64,000 nt of DNA from Pelobates cultripes. Lineage: Eukaryota; Chordata; Amphibia; Anura; Pelobatidae. Under the pieces are notes generated by a model. It did not search any database and had not been told where the DNA came from. It saw only the letters and a program-made list of their open reading frames with translations. Shown piece by piece: positions 12,155 through 23,157 of the stretch (the first letter of the stretch is position 1; each line of letters starts with the position of its first letter). The stretch covers positions 114,820,843 through 114,884,842 of the forward strand of contig OW240918.1 in assembly GCA_933207985.1 (NCBI GenBank), written 5' to 3'. The position numbers and the translations under genes are program-made.

Positions 12155-12640
12155 GGGTGACTAATGTATGTGTGTGTGTCATTGTATGTATGTATGTATG
12201 TCTCTATGTATGTATGTGTATGTGTGTGTCTCTGTTTGTATGTGTGTGCCTGTGTTTGTGTGTCTGTATGTATGTGTGTGTCTGTATGTGTATATTTGTC
12301 TGTATGTGTATCTGTATGTCTACGTATCTGTATGTCAGTGTGTGCCCCTGTGGATCTGTATGTGTGTCACTGTATCTGTATGAGTGTCAATCTGTGTATT
12401 TGAATGTTTGTCCTTAACTGTTTGTGTATGTGCATGTGTGTTTGCGTGTATATATGTATCTTTGTGTTAATTTGTGTGTCTGCATTTGCATGTGTGTCAG
12501 TGTGTGAATGTGTATCAGCATTTGTGTCCGTGTATGTATATGTATGGTGTGTGTTTGCATGTATGTCAGTGTGTGTTTGTTTGTACATCTGCATGTGTGT
12601 CAGTGTATGCACGGGTGTGTCTGTGTAACTGTCATCCCAC
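12155..12640. repeat. TG-rich compound microsatellite
   Basis: Mixed (TG)n, (TATG)n and 'tgtgtctgta' units for nearly 500 bp. All three forward frames are open because the array lacks stop codons; the predicted Cys/Val/Met peptides are artefacts. Confidence 0.9.
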
Positions 12641-12790
12641 CACACACACTGTCATCCTCCTTCACCCTGTCACACTTAAAATAACTCCACCAATCCTGTC
12701 ACTCACCCATGCCATACTTACCTCCAAACGCTCTGCCATATTCACCCCATTACACTCACCTTTTCTCGCACGTTCATACTCACCTCCACA

Positions 12791-13168
12791 CAGTGGTGTA
12801 TCCTGGTTTTGTGCTGCCCTAGGCAGGACAAAACTCAGGCGCCCCCCTCCCCCCACGCCAACCCCACCCAACCCTTCCCCCCCGCCCCACCTTCTAAATA
12901 CACACACACACACACACACACACACAGTCAGACACACACAAACACACACACAGTCAAACACACACAGTCAGACACATACACACACACACAGTCACATACA
13001 CACACACACACACACAGTCAGACACAGACACAAACACACACACAGTCACAAACACACACACACACAGTCACAAACACACACAGTCAGACACAAACACACA
13101 CACACACACACACAGTCAGACACAAACACACACACACACACAAACACACACACAGTCACTCACATTAA
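12791..13168. repeat. CA array behind an hAT-like border
   Basis: 'cagtggtgtatcctggtttt' at 12791 resembles an hAT-type left end. A C-rich tract (12838-12890) and (CA)n interrupted by 'cagtcagacacaaacac' follow. No right border was matched, so the element's extent is unknown. Confidence 0.6.
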
Positions 13169-13305
13169 CTTTTTTACCCTTACCTTTGGGAGTGCTGGGG
13201 GGTGCGGGGTCTCTCTCTCCCTGGTGGTCCAGTGGCTGCCGGTCAGGCTGGGTGGCGCTGGCTGCTGTGCGGGCGGGTGGCGAGGGAGCACTTCACCTGA
13301 GCTGT

Positions 13306-13409
13306 CTGCTCAGCTCCCTCGCGCGCCGCAGAGTGAGGCTGGGACCTGGAAGATGACGTCATCTTCCGGTTCCCAGCCTCACTCTGCGGCGCGCGAGGGA
13401 GCTGAGCAG
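13306..13409. repeat. GC-rich palindrome centred on TGACGTCA
   Basis: Two 52-bp arms run from 'ctgctcagctccctcgcg' to its complement 'cgcgagggagctgagcag', with only a few mismatches near the centre. The centre is the self-complementary octamer TGACGTCA at 13354-13361, identical to a consensus CRE/ATF site. It could fold as a hairpin. It probably belongs to the interior of the surrounding non-autonomous element. Confidence 0.85.
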
Positions 13410-13439
13410 TCAGCTCAGAGGAAGAGCTCCCTCGCCAGC

Positions 13440-14244
13440 CACCCACCCAGCGCCGCCCGCCCGCTCGGCATGTCTGTTAGCCGCGAGGAGGCAAACAAGG
13501 GGAGAGGAGAGACCACTAGGGAAAAGGGTGTGGGAGAGAGACACCACCAGGAAAGGGGGAAGAGCACCAGGGGAGAAGGGAGAGACCACAGGGGGAGGGG
13601 AGAAGAGAGACCACCAGGGAAGTGGTGTGGAGAGAGCACAAGGGGACAGACCACCAGGGTAGAGGGGACAGACCACCATGGGAGGGGAGGGAAGGGAGAG
13701 AGGAAAGACCACCAGGGGAGGGAGGAGAGTGCACCAGGGGGAGAGAGACTACTAGTGGAGTGGGGAAGAGAGGCCACCGGGGGCCGAAGAGACCACCGGG
13801 GGAGGAGGAGAGACCACGAGGGGAGGGAGGAGGGAGAGAGAACACCAGGGGAGAGGGGTGGGGAGAGGAAGGGGTGAAAGGGAGACACAAAGAGGGACCT
13901 GGGGTGGGAGGGGAAAGAAACACAGAGGGCATGGGGTAAAAGAGTCACGCAGAGGGGTTGGGAGGATGTAGGAGACATACAAAGAGAGGAGCGGGATAAG
14001 AGACACACAAGGGTCTTGTAAGAGATACAGTTAAGGGGGTGTAAGACACAAAACTTGAGAAAATAGAAACAAAAAAAATAATTAACAAAATAAATAAAAA
14101 TATAGAGCTGCTCCCCTCCCTTCCCCTATTCTACCCCACCAACCCTCTTACAGTACACACATACAGAATGCATCCTTACACATACACAGAAGTACACAAT
14201 GTATCCCTACACACACATGCACAGAAACATGCAATGCTTCCCTA
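13440..14244. repeat. Purine-rich minisatellite and low-complexity DNA
   Basis: From about 13490 to 13880 the strand is built of degenerate units such as 'gagagaccaccaggggag'. It then becomes 'ggagacacaaagaggg'-type repeats to 14035 and A/C-rich sequence to 14244, which carries CA-rich 'cacacatgcacagaaac' units. The 467-codon frame across 12474-13877 is a by-product of these arrays. Confidence 0.8.
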
Positions 14245-14866
14245 ACAAGAAAAAGGAAACTCAAAAGGCTGGAAAGTGGGAGGGGAGGAAAAGACACTCC
14301 CGTATCCCACTGCCGAGCCTCCAGAGTATAGAGGTCACCTGGACTGGTAAAAGGGGGTAACCCTGGAAATTGTAGAAAAAAGGAAGAAAAAAACCCAAAA
14401 AGGGATGTCTTATATAAAGACCGCCCAGAGGGTAAATACCCAGTCCAATCTCAACAGTAGTATAGTTGCCAAAAAATAAAAAAGCCTTTATTGAAATCTA
14501 TTAAAAAACCTGGGTAATCAGTGATGAACAGAATAATATAGGGAGAAATATGTATGGTAGGAACAAGGCTAATCAAGAGCCAACCCTCACAAGAAACGGA
14601 GAGGGGATAGAAGGCAATATGTACCCCCATACATAACTCAGGTAACAAAGCAGTAGGAAAGAACAGGGAAAGGGAGAAACACACACTCCCAACCAAACAG
14701 TAGTGCTATGCTAATACCCTATCTCCTATAAAACACCTTCATGGGTGTTCTAATCTAAATACTGTCATAACATCTGAAGCCCCAGGTTACACACACATAC
14801 TAGAAAAACATAAATGAAAAGGTGCTCAGAGCAAAGTGCTCAAGAGAGTATTAAAAACACAGAAGA

Positions 14867-14910
14867 ACCCGACGTACGTTTCGGCGTGACCACACGCCGT
14901 CCTCAGGGGT
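14867..14910 (-). ncRNA. Hammerhead-ribozyme-like motif, left arm
   Basis: Read on the minus strand: stem I ACCC/GGGT, core CTGAGGA (fits CUGANGA), one extra C, stem II GGCGTG/CACGCC with loop TGGT, core GAAA, a very short stem III (ACG/CGT around TA) and a GTC cleavage triplet. Hammerheads are known in Penelope-like terminal repeats. The extra base after A9 departs from the usual consensus. Activity is not shown by sequence alone. Confidence 0.55.
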
Positions 14911-15547
14911 ATCAGCAGTGAGCAAAAAACTGTCCGGGTGGTAAATTTATACCTTAAGCTCATAAGCTTTATTGTAATCACCTGTGATTGTGTCTAAATT
15001 GCTCCGGTCCTCCTGTGAATGGGGCTGTGGGGGTGTGGTGTAACACACCATCGTGTCAGCCCACATTTCTATGTCAGAGGTAGCCAGAACAGAAATCAGG
15101 TGAAAGGGAATTAACCCTTTGAGTGCCCCGCCCGGAACAGATATAAATGGATACTTACTATATCTAAAAGGCAGTATCCATAGCTTAACAGTTAACCCTT
15201 GGAATGTCCAAATTGTATCATATAGGTCAAGTGTGTGGATTGATTCTTATTGTGTAGCTTTAGTACAATTAAAGAAACAACTTATAACCGTTGTGAACCA
15301 GTAAGGGATAAGTACAATGGCTATATGGGCAGTCATACACAGAAGCCGACAATTCTTTTATTGCCACTGTAAATAGTAACCCATTAGTTTATGCAACACA
15401 AAACAGACCCCTAAACTCTTAGACCTATAATACAGGTAAAATTAATGGACATATGAACACCAAATATAATAGAAATAAATAAAGAATATATACATATATA
15501 CAGGCATAACTTAAGATACCATTTATTATCAGAATTATTGCAGTACT

Positions 15548-15930
15548 TTAAATAAACGGGGAATATGAAAACCCTTCATTTAGCCCCAGGGGAGATGGCG
15601 TTTTGAGATGGTAAATCCAAAACGCCTCTCTTTGTCTTAGTTTTAGGTCCCAGTTCCCTTTCCTAGGAGGCTGTGGTACATGTTCAAGACCCATGAACCG
15701 GATGCCTGCCGAGGAGTGATTGTGATGTAGATGTAAATGCCTTGAGACGGGTGTTTCCAAACGTCTCTTGACAGAATTTACATGTTCACGTATCCTTATC
15801 CTTAGCCTGAAGTGGCGAAAAGTCTTGCCTACATATTTTAGGCCACAGGAGCAAGACAGTAGGTAAACTACTCCTGTTGTGTTACAATTAAAGAAGGAAC
15901 GTGGTTTGAAATTCATTAAGCCCTTGCTGA
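15548..15930 (-). pseudogene. Penelope-like GIY-YIG endonuclease, left copy
   Basis: The frame is open from 15916 to 15548 and encodes the C-terminal endonuclease of a Penelope-like polyprotein. The GIY half is 'GVVYLLSCSCG' and the YIG half 'LKYVGKTF', followed by the Arg-rich helix 'RIREHVNSVKRR'. A conserved tail, 'REAFWIYHLKT' then 'PLGLNEGF', precedes the stop. GIY-YIG nucleases nick target DNA to prime insertion. A small in-frame stutter (RIRIR) sits in the helix. The reverse transcriptase upstream is lost at the junction with the right copy, so this is a 5'-truncated remnant, although the endonuclease part itself has no stop. Confidence 0.8.
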
Positions 15931-16368
15931 CATGTAAATTCTGTCAAGAGACGTTTGGAAACACCCGTCTCAAGGCATTTACATCTACATCACAATCACT
16001 CCTCGGCAGGCATCCGGTTCATGGGTCTTGAACATGTACCACAGCCTCCTAGGAAAGGAAACTGGGACCTAAAACTAAGACAAAGAGAGGCGTTTTGGAT
16101 TTACCATCTCAAAACGCTAAGGATACGTGAACATGTAAATTCTGTCAAGAGACGTTTGGAAACACCCGTCTCAAGGCATTTACATCTACATCACAATCAC
16201 TCCTCGGCAGGCATCCGGTTCATGGGTCTTGAACATGTACCACAGCCTCCTAGGAAAGGAAACTGGGACCTAAAACTAAGACAAAGAGAGGCGTTTTGGA
16301 TTTACCATCTCAAAACGCTATCTCCCCTGGGGCTAAATGAAGGGTTTTCATATTCCCCGTTTATTTAA
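15931..16368 (+). pseudogene. Penelope-like endonuclease, right copy with in-frame tandem duplication
   Basis: The open frame 15955-16368 carries the C-terminal half of the same endonuclease as the left copy, but twice: a segment of 201 bp (67 codons) is repeated starting at 15931 and 16132. Both repeats hold 'PVSRHLHLHHNHSSAG' and 'REAFWIYHLKT'; only the second continues into 'PLGLNEGF' and the stop. The GIY-YIG catalytic core is absent because truncation starts downstream of it. The repeat probably arose by template switching during insertion. Confidence 0.8.
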
Positions 16369-17014
16369 AGTACTGCAATAATTCTGATAATAAATGGTAT
16401 CTTAAGTTATGCCTGTATATATGTATATATTCTTTATTTATTTCTATTATATTTGGTGTTCATATGTCCATTAATTTTACCTGTATTATAGGTCTAAGAG
16501 TTTAGGGGTCTGTTTTGTGTTGCATAAACTAATGGGTTACTATTTACAGTGGCAATAAAAGAATTGTCGGCTTCTGTGTATGACTGCCCATATAGCCATT
16601 GTACTTATCCCTTACTGGTTCACAACGGTTATAAGTTGTTTCTTTAATTGTACTAAAGCTACACAATACAGCCATAAGAATCAATCCACACACTTGACCT
16701 ATATGATACAATTTGGACATTCCAAGGGTTAACTGTTAAGCTATGGATACTGCCTTTTAGATATAGTAAGTATCCATTTATTTGGATTTCCGGGCGGGGC
16801 ACTCAAAGGGTTAATTCCCTTTCACCTGATTTCTGTTCTGGCTACCTCTGACATAGAAATGTGGGCTGACACGATGGTGTGTTACACCACACCCCCACAG
16901 CCCCATTCACAGGAGGACCGGAGCAATTTAGACACAATCACAGGTGATTACAATAAAGCTTATGAGCTTAAGGTATAAATTTACCACCCGGACAGTTTTT
17001 TGCTCACTGCTGAT

Positions 17015-17058
17015 ACCCCTGAGGACGGCGTGTGGTCACGCCGAAACGTACGTCGGGT
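17015..17058 (+). ncRNA. Hammerhead-ribozyme-like motif, right arm
   Basis: Same 44-nt sequence as 14867-14910, here on the plus strand, in the same position relative to the endonuclease (about 650 bp beyond its stop). Stem I ACCC/GGGT, core CTGAGGA, extra C, stem II GGCGTG/CACGCC, GAAA, short stem III, GTC. Both arms keep every core base. Confidence 0.55.
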
Positions 17059-17565
17059 TCTTCTGTGTTTTTAATACTCTCTTGAGCACTTTGCTCTGAG
17101 CACCTTTTCATTTATGTTTTTCTAGTATGTGTGTGTAACCTGGGGCTTCAGATGTTATGACAGCATTTAGATTAGAACACCCACGAAGGTGTTTTATAGG
17201 AGATAGGGTATTAGCATAGCACTACTGTTTGGTTGGGAGTGTGTGTTTCTCCCTTTCCCTGTTCTTTCCTACTGCTTTGTTACCTGAGTTATGTATGGGG
17301 GTACATATTGCCTTCTATCCCCTCTCCGTTTCTTGTGAGGGTTGGCTCTTGATTAGCCTTGTTCCTACCATACATATTTCTCCCTATATTATTCTGTTCA
17401 TCACTGATTACCCAGGTTTTTTAATAGATTTCAATAAAGGCTTTTTTATTTTTTGGCAACTATACTACTGTTGAGATTGGACTGGGTATTTACCCTCTGG
17501 GCGGTCTTTATATAAGACATCCCTTTTTGGGGTTTTTTCTTCCTTTTTTCTACAATGCTTCCCTA

Positions 17566-17918
17566 CTCACACACCGACACAATTAGTGAATCCTACACAC
17601 ACACAGAAAAGCACCATGCTTCCCTTACATACTCACCATTAGACACAATGCAGCCATCACATACAAAATGCATGCCACACATAAACACCCGCCCGCAATG
17701 CAGCTCTTGCACACACAATGCATCCCTTACATACAAAAACACACAATGCATCCCTTACACACACACACAAACACACACTGCTTCCTACACACAGAAACAC
17801 AATGCATCTTACACACACTCAATGTACCCCTTACAGACACACGCTGCATCCCTTACATACACAGAAACACACCTTGCATCCCTTACACATACAAACACAG
17901 ATTCACACAATGCATCCC

Positions 17919-17956
<38 letters not shown>

Positions 17957-18135
17957 CTAGAAACACAATGCATTCTTTACACACAAACACACACTGCTTT
18001 CTATCCCTTACACACACTGCATCACTACATCCCGTACACAAACTGGTATTCCTATACTCTACAATCCATAAGAACACACACACTACATCCTCTACAATAA
18101 CACATAACATATCCCCCACAGACATACACTCCACT
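17566..18135. repeat. Degenerate CA-rich minisatellite
   Basis: Units of the type 'caatgcatcccttacacaca' recur with variable spacing, including pure (CA)n near 17918-17952. The DNA left of the Penelope-like insertion (14155-14244) has the same character, so that insertion landed inside this array. Confidence 0.8.
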
Positions 18136-18596
18136 CCCTGTGAGTGAACTCATGTGTGGGCCATGTAGGTGGACCTATGGGTAGGCCTTGTAGGCATACT
18201 AACTGTCAGGCCCTGGGGGCCCAGACCTTGAGCTGTGTAAGGAGCCCCAAAAAATGGAGCTGCTTCCTGTTTGTTGATTTTTGTGAGAACTGATACAAAC
18301 AGCCTCCAGAGAGCCTGTTCTACACCAGACCAGTAGAGCCAGACAGCAGCCTGAGTCCATCATCATATTGTTCTCATATAGTGGTAAGTAGGAAATCTAG
18401 TATATTATTAGTGGCACTAATCTCTTATTTACCTCACATTAAAGGGACACTATAGTCACCTATGTGACTATATTTCACATATGGGGGGGGTGGCAAATTT
18501 TTGTTTGCCCAGGGCGGAAAAAATCCTTGCACCGGCCCTGTTCTCAGTACAACCCATACATTTCCTGCACAGTTAACCAGATTGATTGCCTATCTC
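18136..18596. other. Spacer with hAT-like right border and a partial short element
   Basis: No gene. A truncated 'aaagggacactatagtcacc' terminus is at 18442. 'gcaccggccctg' ending at 18540 has the form of an hAT right end, but the flanking 8 bp do not match any left end I could find. Confidence 0.4.
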
Positions 18597-19088
18597 TTAA
18601 AGGAACACTATAGTCCCCATCACCACTGGAGCTTAATGTAGTGGTTCTAATGTCTATAGTTTGTCTCTGCTGGCTCTTCAATGTAAATTATACATTTTCA
18701 GAGAACAGGCAGTATTTACTCTGGTGCCTAGTAACATCTCTAGTGGCAGTCACTCAGAGGTGCTTCTTGTGTCAGTGCTGCACAGTGTGCAGCAACTACA
18801 TTCAACATCTTCATGCTCTACATGGAGGCAATGAATGTTCCTCCTAGAGATGCATTGATTCAGGCATGTACAATAGACTTCCAATGCTTTCCTATGGGAC
18901 AGGATTGGATCGGCTGAGATCATCAAATTTTATGTTCTCAGCCACAGAGGCAGAGCCAGACGGGGCCAGCCATGGCGAGCCCAGCATTGCATGGGAGAAA
19001 AAGTGGAGGCAAGAGGCCTAATTCTGCATCCCAGCACTGTAGTATCAATAATACATGTTTGTATTCCTGATACTGTAGTGTTCTTTAA
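18597..19088. mobile_element. TTAA-flanked short element, full copy
   Basis: TTAA (18597-18600) then AGGAACACTATAG; the right end is the imperfect inverse 'ctgtagtgttct' then TTAA (19085-19088). It shares its interior with 9236-9690 and 6120-6360. About 490 bp, non-coding. TTAA duplications suggest mobilisation by a piggyBac- or Kolobok-type transposase (inference). Confidence 0.75.
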
Positions 19089-19222
19089 AGTAATGCATGC
19101 CAACGGTTTCTTCCTGTCTCCCACAGCCTATGCATGCAGAACAGCTGTATATCCACACTTGATGAGTGTGGAGTGTAAGTATGTTAGAAGTTATCTTGCA
19201 TAATCCTTGACATCAGTATATA

Positions 19223-20789
19223 CAGTTGCAAGAAAAAGTATGTGACCCCTTTGGAATGATATGGATTATTGCACAAATTGGTCATAAAATGTGATCTGAT
19301 CATCATCTAAGTCACAACAATAGACAATCACAGTCTGCTTAAACTAATAACACACAAAGAATGAAATGTTGCCATGTTTTTATTGAACACACCATGTAAA
19401 CATTCACAGTGCAGGTGGAAAAAGTATGTGAACTTTTGGATTTACTAACTGGTTGAACCTCCTTTGGCAGCAATAACTTCAACCAAACATTTCCTGTAGT
19501 TGCAGATAAGACGTGCACAACGGTCAGGAGTAATTCTTGACCATTCCTCTTTACAGAACTGTATCAGTTCAGCAATATTTTTGGGATGTCTGGTGTGAAT
19601 CGCTTTCTTGAGGTCATGACACAGCATCTCAATCGGGTTGAGGTCTGGACTCTGACTGGGCCACTTCAGAAGGCGTATTTTCTTCTGTTTAAGCCATTCT
19701 GTTGTTGATTTACTTCTATGCTTTGGGTCATTGTCCTGTTGCAACACCCATCTTCTGTTCAGCTTCAGCTGGTAGACAGATGGCCTTAAGTTCTCCTGCA
19801 AAATGTCTTGATAAACTTGGGAATTCATTTTTCCTTCGATGATAGCAATCCGTCCAGGCCCTGACGCAGCAAAGCAGCCCCAAACCATGATGCCCCCACC
19901 ACCATACTTCACAGTTGGGATGAGGTTTTGATGTTGGTGTGCTGTGCCTTTTTTTCGCCACACATAGTGTTGTGTGTTTCTTCCAAACAACTCAACTTTG
20001 GTTTCATCTGTCCACAGAATATTTTGCCAGTACTGCTGTGGAACATCCAGGTGCTCTTGTGCAAACTGTAAACGTGCAGCAATGTTTTGTTTGGACAGCA
20101 GTGGCTTCCTCTGTGGTATCCTCCCATGAAATCCATTCTTGATTAGTGTTTTACGTATTGTAGATTCGCTAACAGGGATGTTAGCATTTGCTAGTGACTT
20201 TTGTAAGTCTTTAGCTGACACTCTAGGATTCTTCTTCATCTCATTGAGCAGTCTGCGCTGTGCTCTTGCAGTCATCTTTACAGGATGGCCACTCCTAGGG
20301 AGAGTAGCAGCAGTGCTGAACTTTCTCCATTTATAGACAATTTGTCTTACCGTGGACTTATGAACAGCAAGGCTTTTGGAGCTACTTTTTTAACCCTTTC
20401 CAGCTTTATGCAAGTCAACAATTCTTAATCGTAGGTCTTCTGAGAGCTCTTTTGTGCAAGGCATCATTCACATCAGGCAATGCTTCTTGTGAAAAGCAAA
20501 CCCAGAACTGGTGTGTGTTTTTTATAGGACAGGGCAGCTGTAACCAACACCTCCAATCTCATCTCATTGATTGGACTCCAGTTGGCTGACATCTCACTCC
20601 AATTAGCTCTTGGAGATGTCATTAGTCAATAAAAACATGGCAACATTTCATTCTTTGTGTGTTATTAGTTTAAGCAGACTGTGATTGTCTATTGTTGTGA
20701 CTTAGATGATGATCAGATAACATTTTATGACCATTTTGTGCAGAAATCCATATCATTCCAAAGGGTTCACATACTTTTTCTTGCAACTG
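19223..20789 (-). mobile_element. Tc1/mariner transposon with long inverted repeats
   Basis: The ends are CAGTTGCAAGAAAAAG and its complement, flanked by TA on both sides. The inverted repeats extend about 165 bp (19223-19386 against 20627-20789) with few mismatches. Total length is 1567 bp, about the usual size for a complete Tc1 element. The only gene is the transposase on the minus strand. Confidence 0.95.
19445..20467 (-). pseudogene. Tc1 transposase (DD34E) with one premature stop
   Basis: Read from the ATG at 20467, the gene is 340 codons, the usual Tc1 length, interrupted only by a TAA near codon 26 within 'AGKG*KSSS'; homologues usually have Tyr there. An open frame restarts at the Met at 20275. 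Seen in order: N-terminal paired-like DNA-binding region, then the catalytic domain with 'LWTDETKVE' (first Asp), 'QQDNDPKH' (second Asp) and 'SPDLNPIE' (Glu). Thirty-four residues separate the second Asp from the Glu, so DD34E. It would cut and paste the element through its inverted repeats. Without the stop it looks complete; no frameshift was seen. Confidence 0.9.
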
Positions 20790-21003
20790 TACTATGACAA
20801 TCCCCTGCTAAGCACTAACTCAAATTATCCTCTGCCTCAGCATGTTATTTCAAAAATATTACATATGCAGTCACACACACACTATATTAAAATACATGTA
20901 CATCCATTACATATACAGCATGTATTTGAAAGGCAATAAACATTTGGGGTTTATAAATTAATCCACAATTTTATGGAATTAACTCTTTAATGAGATGCAA
21001 GCA

Positions 21004-21045
<42 letters not shown>

Positions 21046-23157
21046 GCATTTTGTAGCCCATTTGTGTTTCATTGACGTCGCCGAACCTTTGCAACATTAT
21101 TTGATATTACAACAGGCAATATAAACATCCCTTGTAATATTTTTAATTTCCATTTGTGTAGGTGTTAATAAAATGTTTATCTCAGTGACAATTAATTGTG
21201 GCAAGAGAAATCAAATAAAGTCAGAGGATGTTTTCTGAAAATTCCAATAATAATACATAACAATAATATTATATTTGTTGTGTGAGTCTAAGCAGCAAAG
21301 AATCTTGCTCAAGGCTAACTGAGTTTCTAAAGGTTTTCTTTATTGGGAGATCGATTGTAACACTCAGACAAATTATGCCACTAAAACTGCGCGCACGGGA
21401 GAGCACATTTCTCAAAGCAGCTGCCTCTCACATTCAGCAGTTTACTTCGATATAATTGTACCATACAAGCAAAATAACCCATTCTTCCCTAGATATAAAC
21501 TGCAGCTGTGATTGGGACAATGAAATCACCATAACATATGTCATGCCGGGAATCTGAAGGAACAAAAAAGTAAACTACGAATCGGTTTTCCATTGTCAAA
21601 GTAATAGAGCATTATGGATGTTTGTCTTTTACTAAAATAATTAATTGGTACAGGAATGTAATTATGAAATGGTTATTGAATAAGTTTGTTTCCAATAATT
21701 AATATTTCATTTTCATATGTGTTTTTGTTTTACGCTTTTTGTTTTTCATAATATGTCTGCTCTGATTTGTTTTTGTGGGGTCCACGTACCACAGCCTCAC
21801 ACCCAAAAATGACATCGTTAGTCAAGCTTCGCTAGAGTAAGACTCACCTAGAGATGACTGACTTTACAAAACAATCAATCACAGTACAAGTGAACGCTCT
21901 TCAAACCAGCACATGTATGTAAATGCCTTTTTGGGTGAAGAGCTTTTATTTTTTGAATGAAGGTCTGGGTTATCTCTTTGTTCGGAGTGTAATATTACAC
22001 TTGAATTTTTAGGGGCCTTTTATTATTTATTAATTTCTTTTAATGCAGCTATGTTGATATATGAAGAGTCTTTTTGTACATGATCAAAAGAAAGATCTTT
22101 AAGAAAAACTACAACAAGAAAGGTTTGCCTTACCTTTTAGGTAACACTCCACCCACCAGAATATATTTCATCTCTTATGAGATTTGGGAGAATGGGTTGG
22201 CTATGTAGTTAAGGTGGAGAGTATGTATATTTTGGACCTTTGTATATTAGAACTAGGTACCCTCTGGTCCAGTTATTAATGAACATGGGTGCTTCAGACA
22301 CCCCAAGCCCTGTCTATAGATTACCCAGCTAGCCACAATGATCCGGTTGGTCAGCAAATGTTTCTAAACTTCTATGCGTCTCCTGTTTATTTGAAAGGTG
22401 GTGATGGTGAGTCATAGTGTCTGAGTGAGTGATGATTACTAAATGTGCTTTCCACTCAGACAATGAATCAGCTGTCAGCGACCAACTTATCGCCTGCAGA
22501 GAGGAAAAAGAAAAACCTTATTTTACTTTATAGATAACACAATTTTATATAGAACTATCTTGCTGGGTAATAAATCTGTCATGTAGAAAGAAATCATGAT
22601 TTAAGCATCACTTTTCTTACCAGTAAATTGCAGTAGTGAAACATATGTGCCGTTTATATTTACTGACCTTATCATTACTGTGCCTGGAGCAACGAAGGAT
22701 ATTGCAGGACACTTGGGAAGGCTTTGCTAGGCTTTGCATATGTTCCATCACTGAATTGCTCACATTACAAGTAATTCATTAATTTAGTGCACACATAACA
22801 ATGAGAGAAGGATCCCTTCTCAAAGTGAGCATCTCTGCAGAACCAGACAGGAGGGCATTTAAAGTAAATAAACCAAAAGAACAAAACATGTGGCAATCAC
22901 GATGTATCAATGAAAAAAATACTATATATGCCAATGAGGCAAGCAAGATTCAAGAACATATATCTGAGAGTTATTTTTCAGTCCAGATTCGTGTTCCTTC
23001 TGTAAAAATAAATGAAACATGTTTATTTGTTTATTTTATGAGTTATTCATAGTGCACATTATTGTGAGTTGTATTGCTATGGTGCTCTGATATAGAGCCA
23101 TGCATACTATACAATACTGTGAGTTTTAGTTCTGTGAAGCTCTGTGATACAGTCATG
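20790..23157. other. AT-rich spacer, no gene recognised
   Basis: Includes a (TA)n run at about 21008-21041. Frames are short and without domain features. No repeat family recognised. It is one of the longest quiet stretches of the window. Confidence 0.55.

Larger units (their letters stand above)
14245..17552. mobile_element. Penelope-like retroelement, head-to-head double insertion
   Basis: Two copies of one element lie in opposite orientation and meet at about 15930/15931. The left copy reads on the minus strand, the right copy on the plus strand. The arms from 14372-15930 and 15931-17552 are nearly identical, with scattered single differences. The left copy has an extra 127 bp at its 3' end (14245-14371). 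A perfect 13-bp duplication, caatgcttcccta, flanks the unit (14232-14244 and 17553-17565). Each arm holds GIY-YIG endonuclease remains followed by a hammerhead-like motif, the layout of Penelope-like elements, which often insert as truncated inverted or tandem copies. Reverse transcriptase is missing from both. Confidence 0.85.

Noticed and set aside
13354..13361. TGACGTCA as a working host promoter CRE
   Set aside because: No TATA box, transcription start or gene nearby; it is the centre of a palindrome in repeat DNA, so I kept it only as a repeat feature.
12474..13877. 467-codon plus-strand frame, the longest in the window
   Set aside because: It runs through TG, CA and purine-rich arrays; composition is His/Thr then Gly/Arg/Glu, with no domain and no plausible start context.
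17555..18147. Long His/Thr-rich frames
   Set aside because: Products of the 'aatgcatcccttacacac' array.
12791..18540. One giant hAT element from 'cagtggtgtatcc' to 'gcaccggccctg'
   Set aside because: The ends are not inverted copies of each other and the flanking 8 bp do not match.
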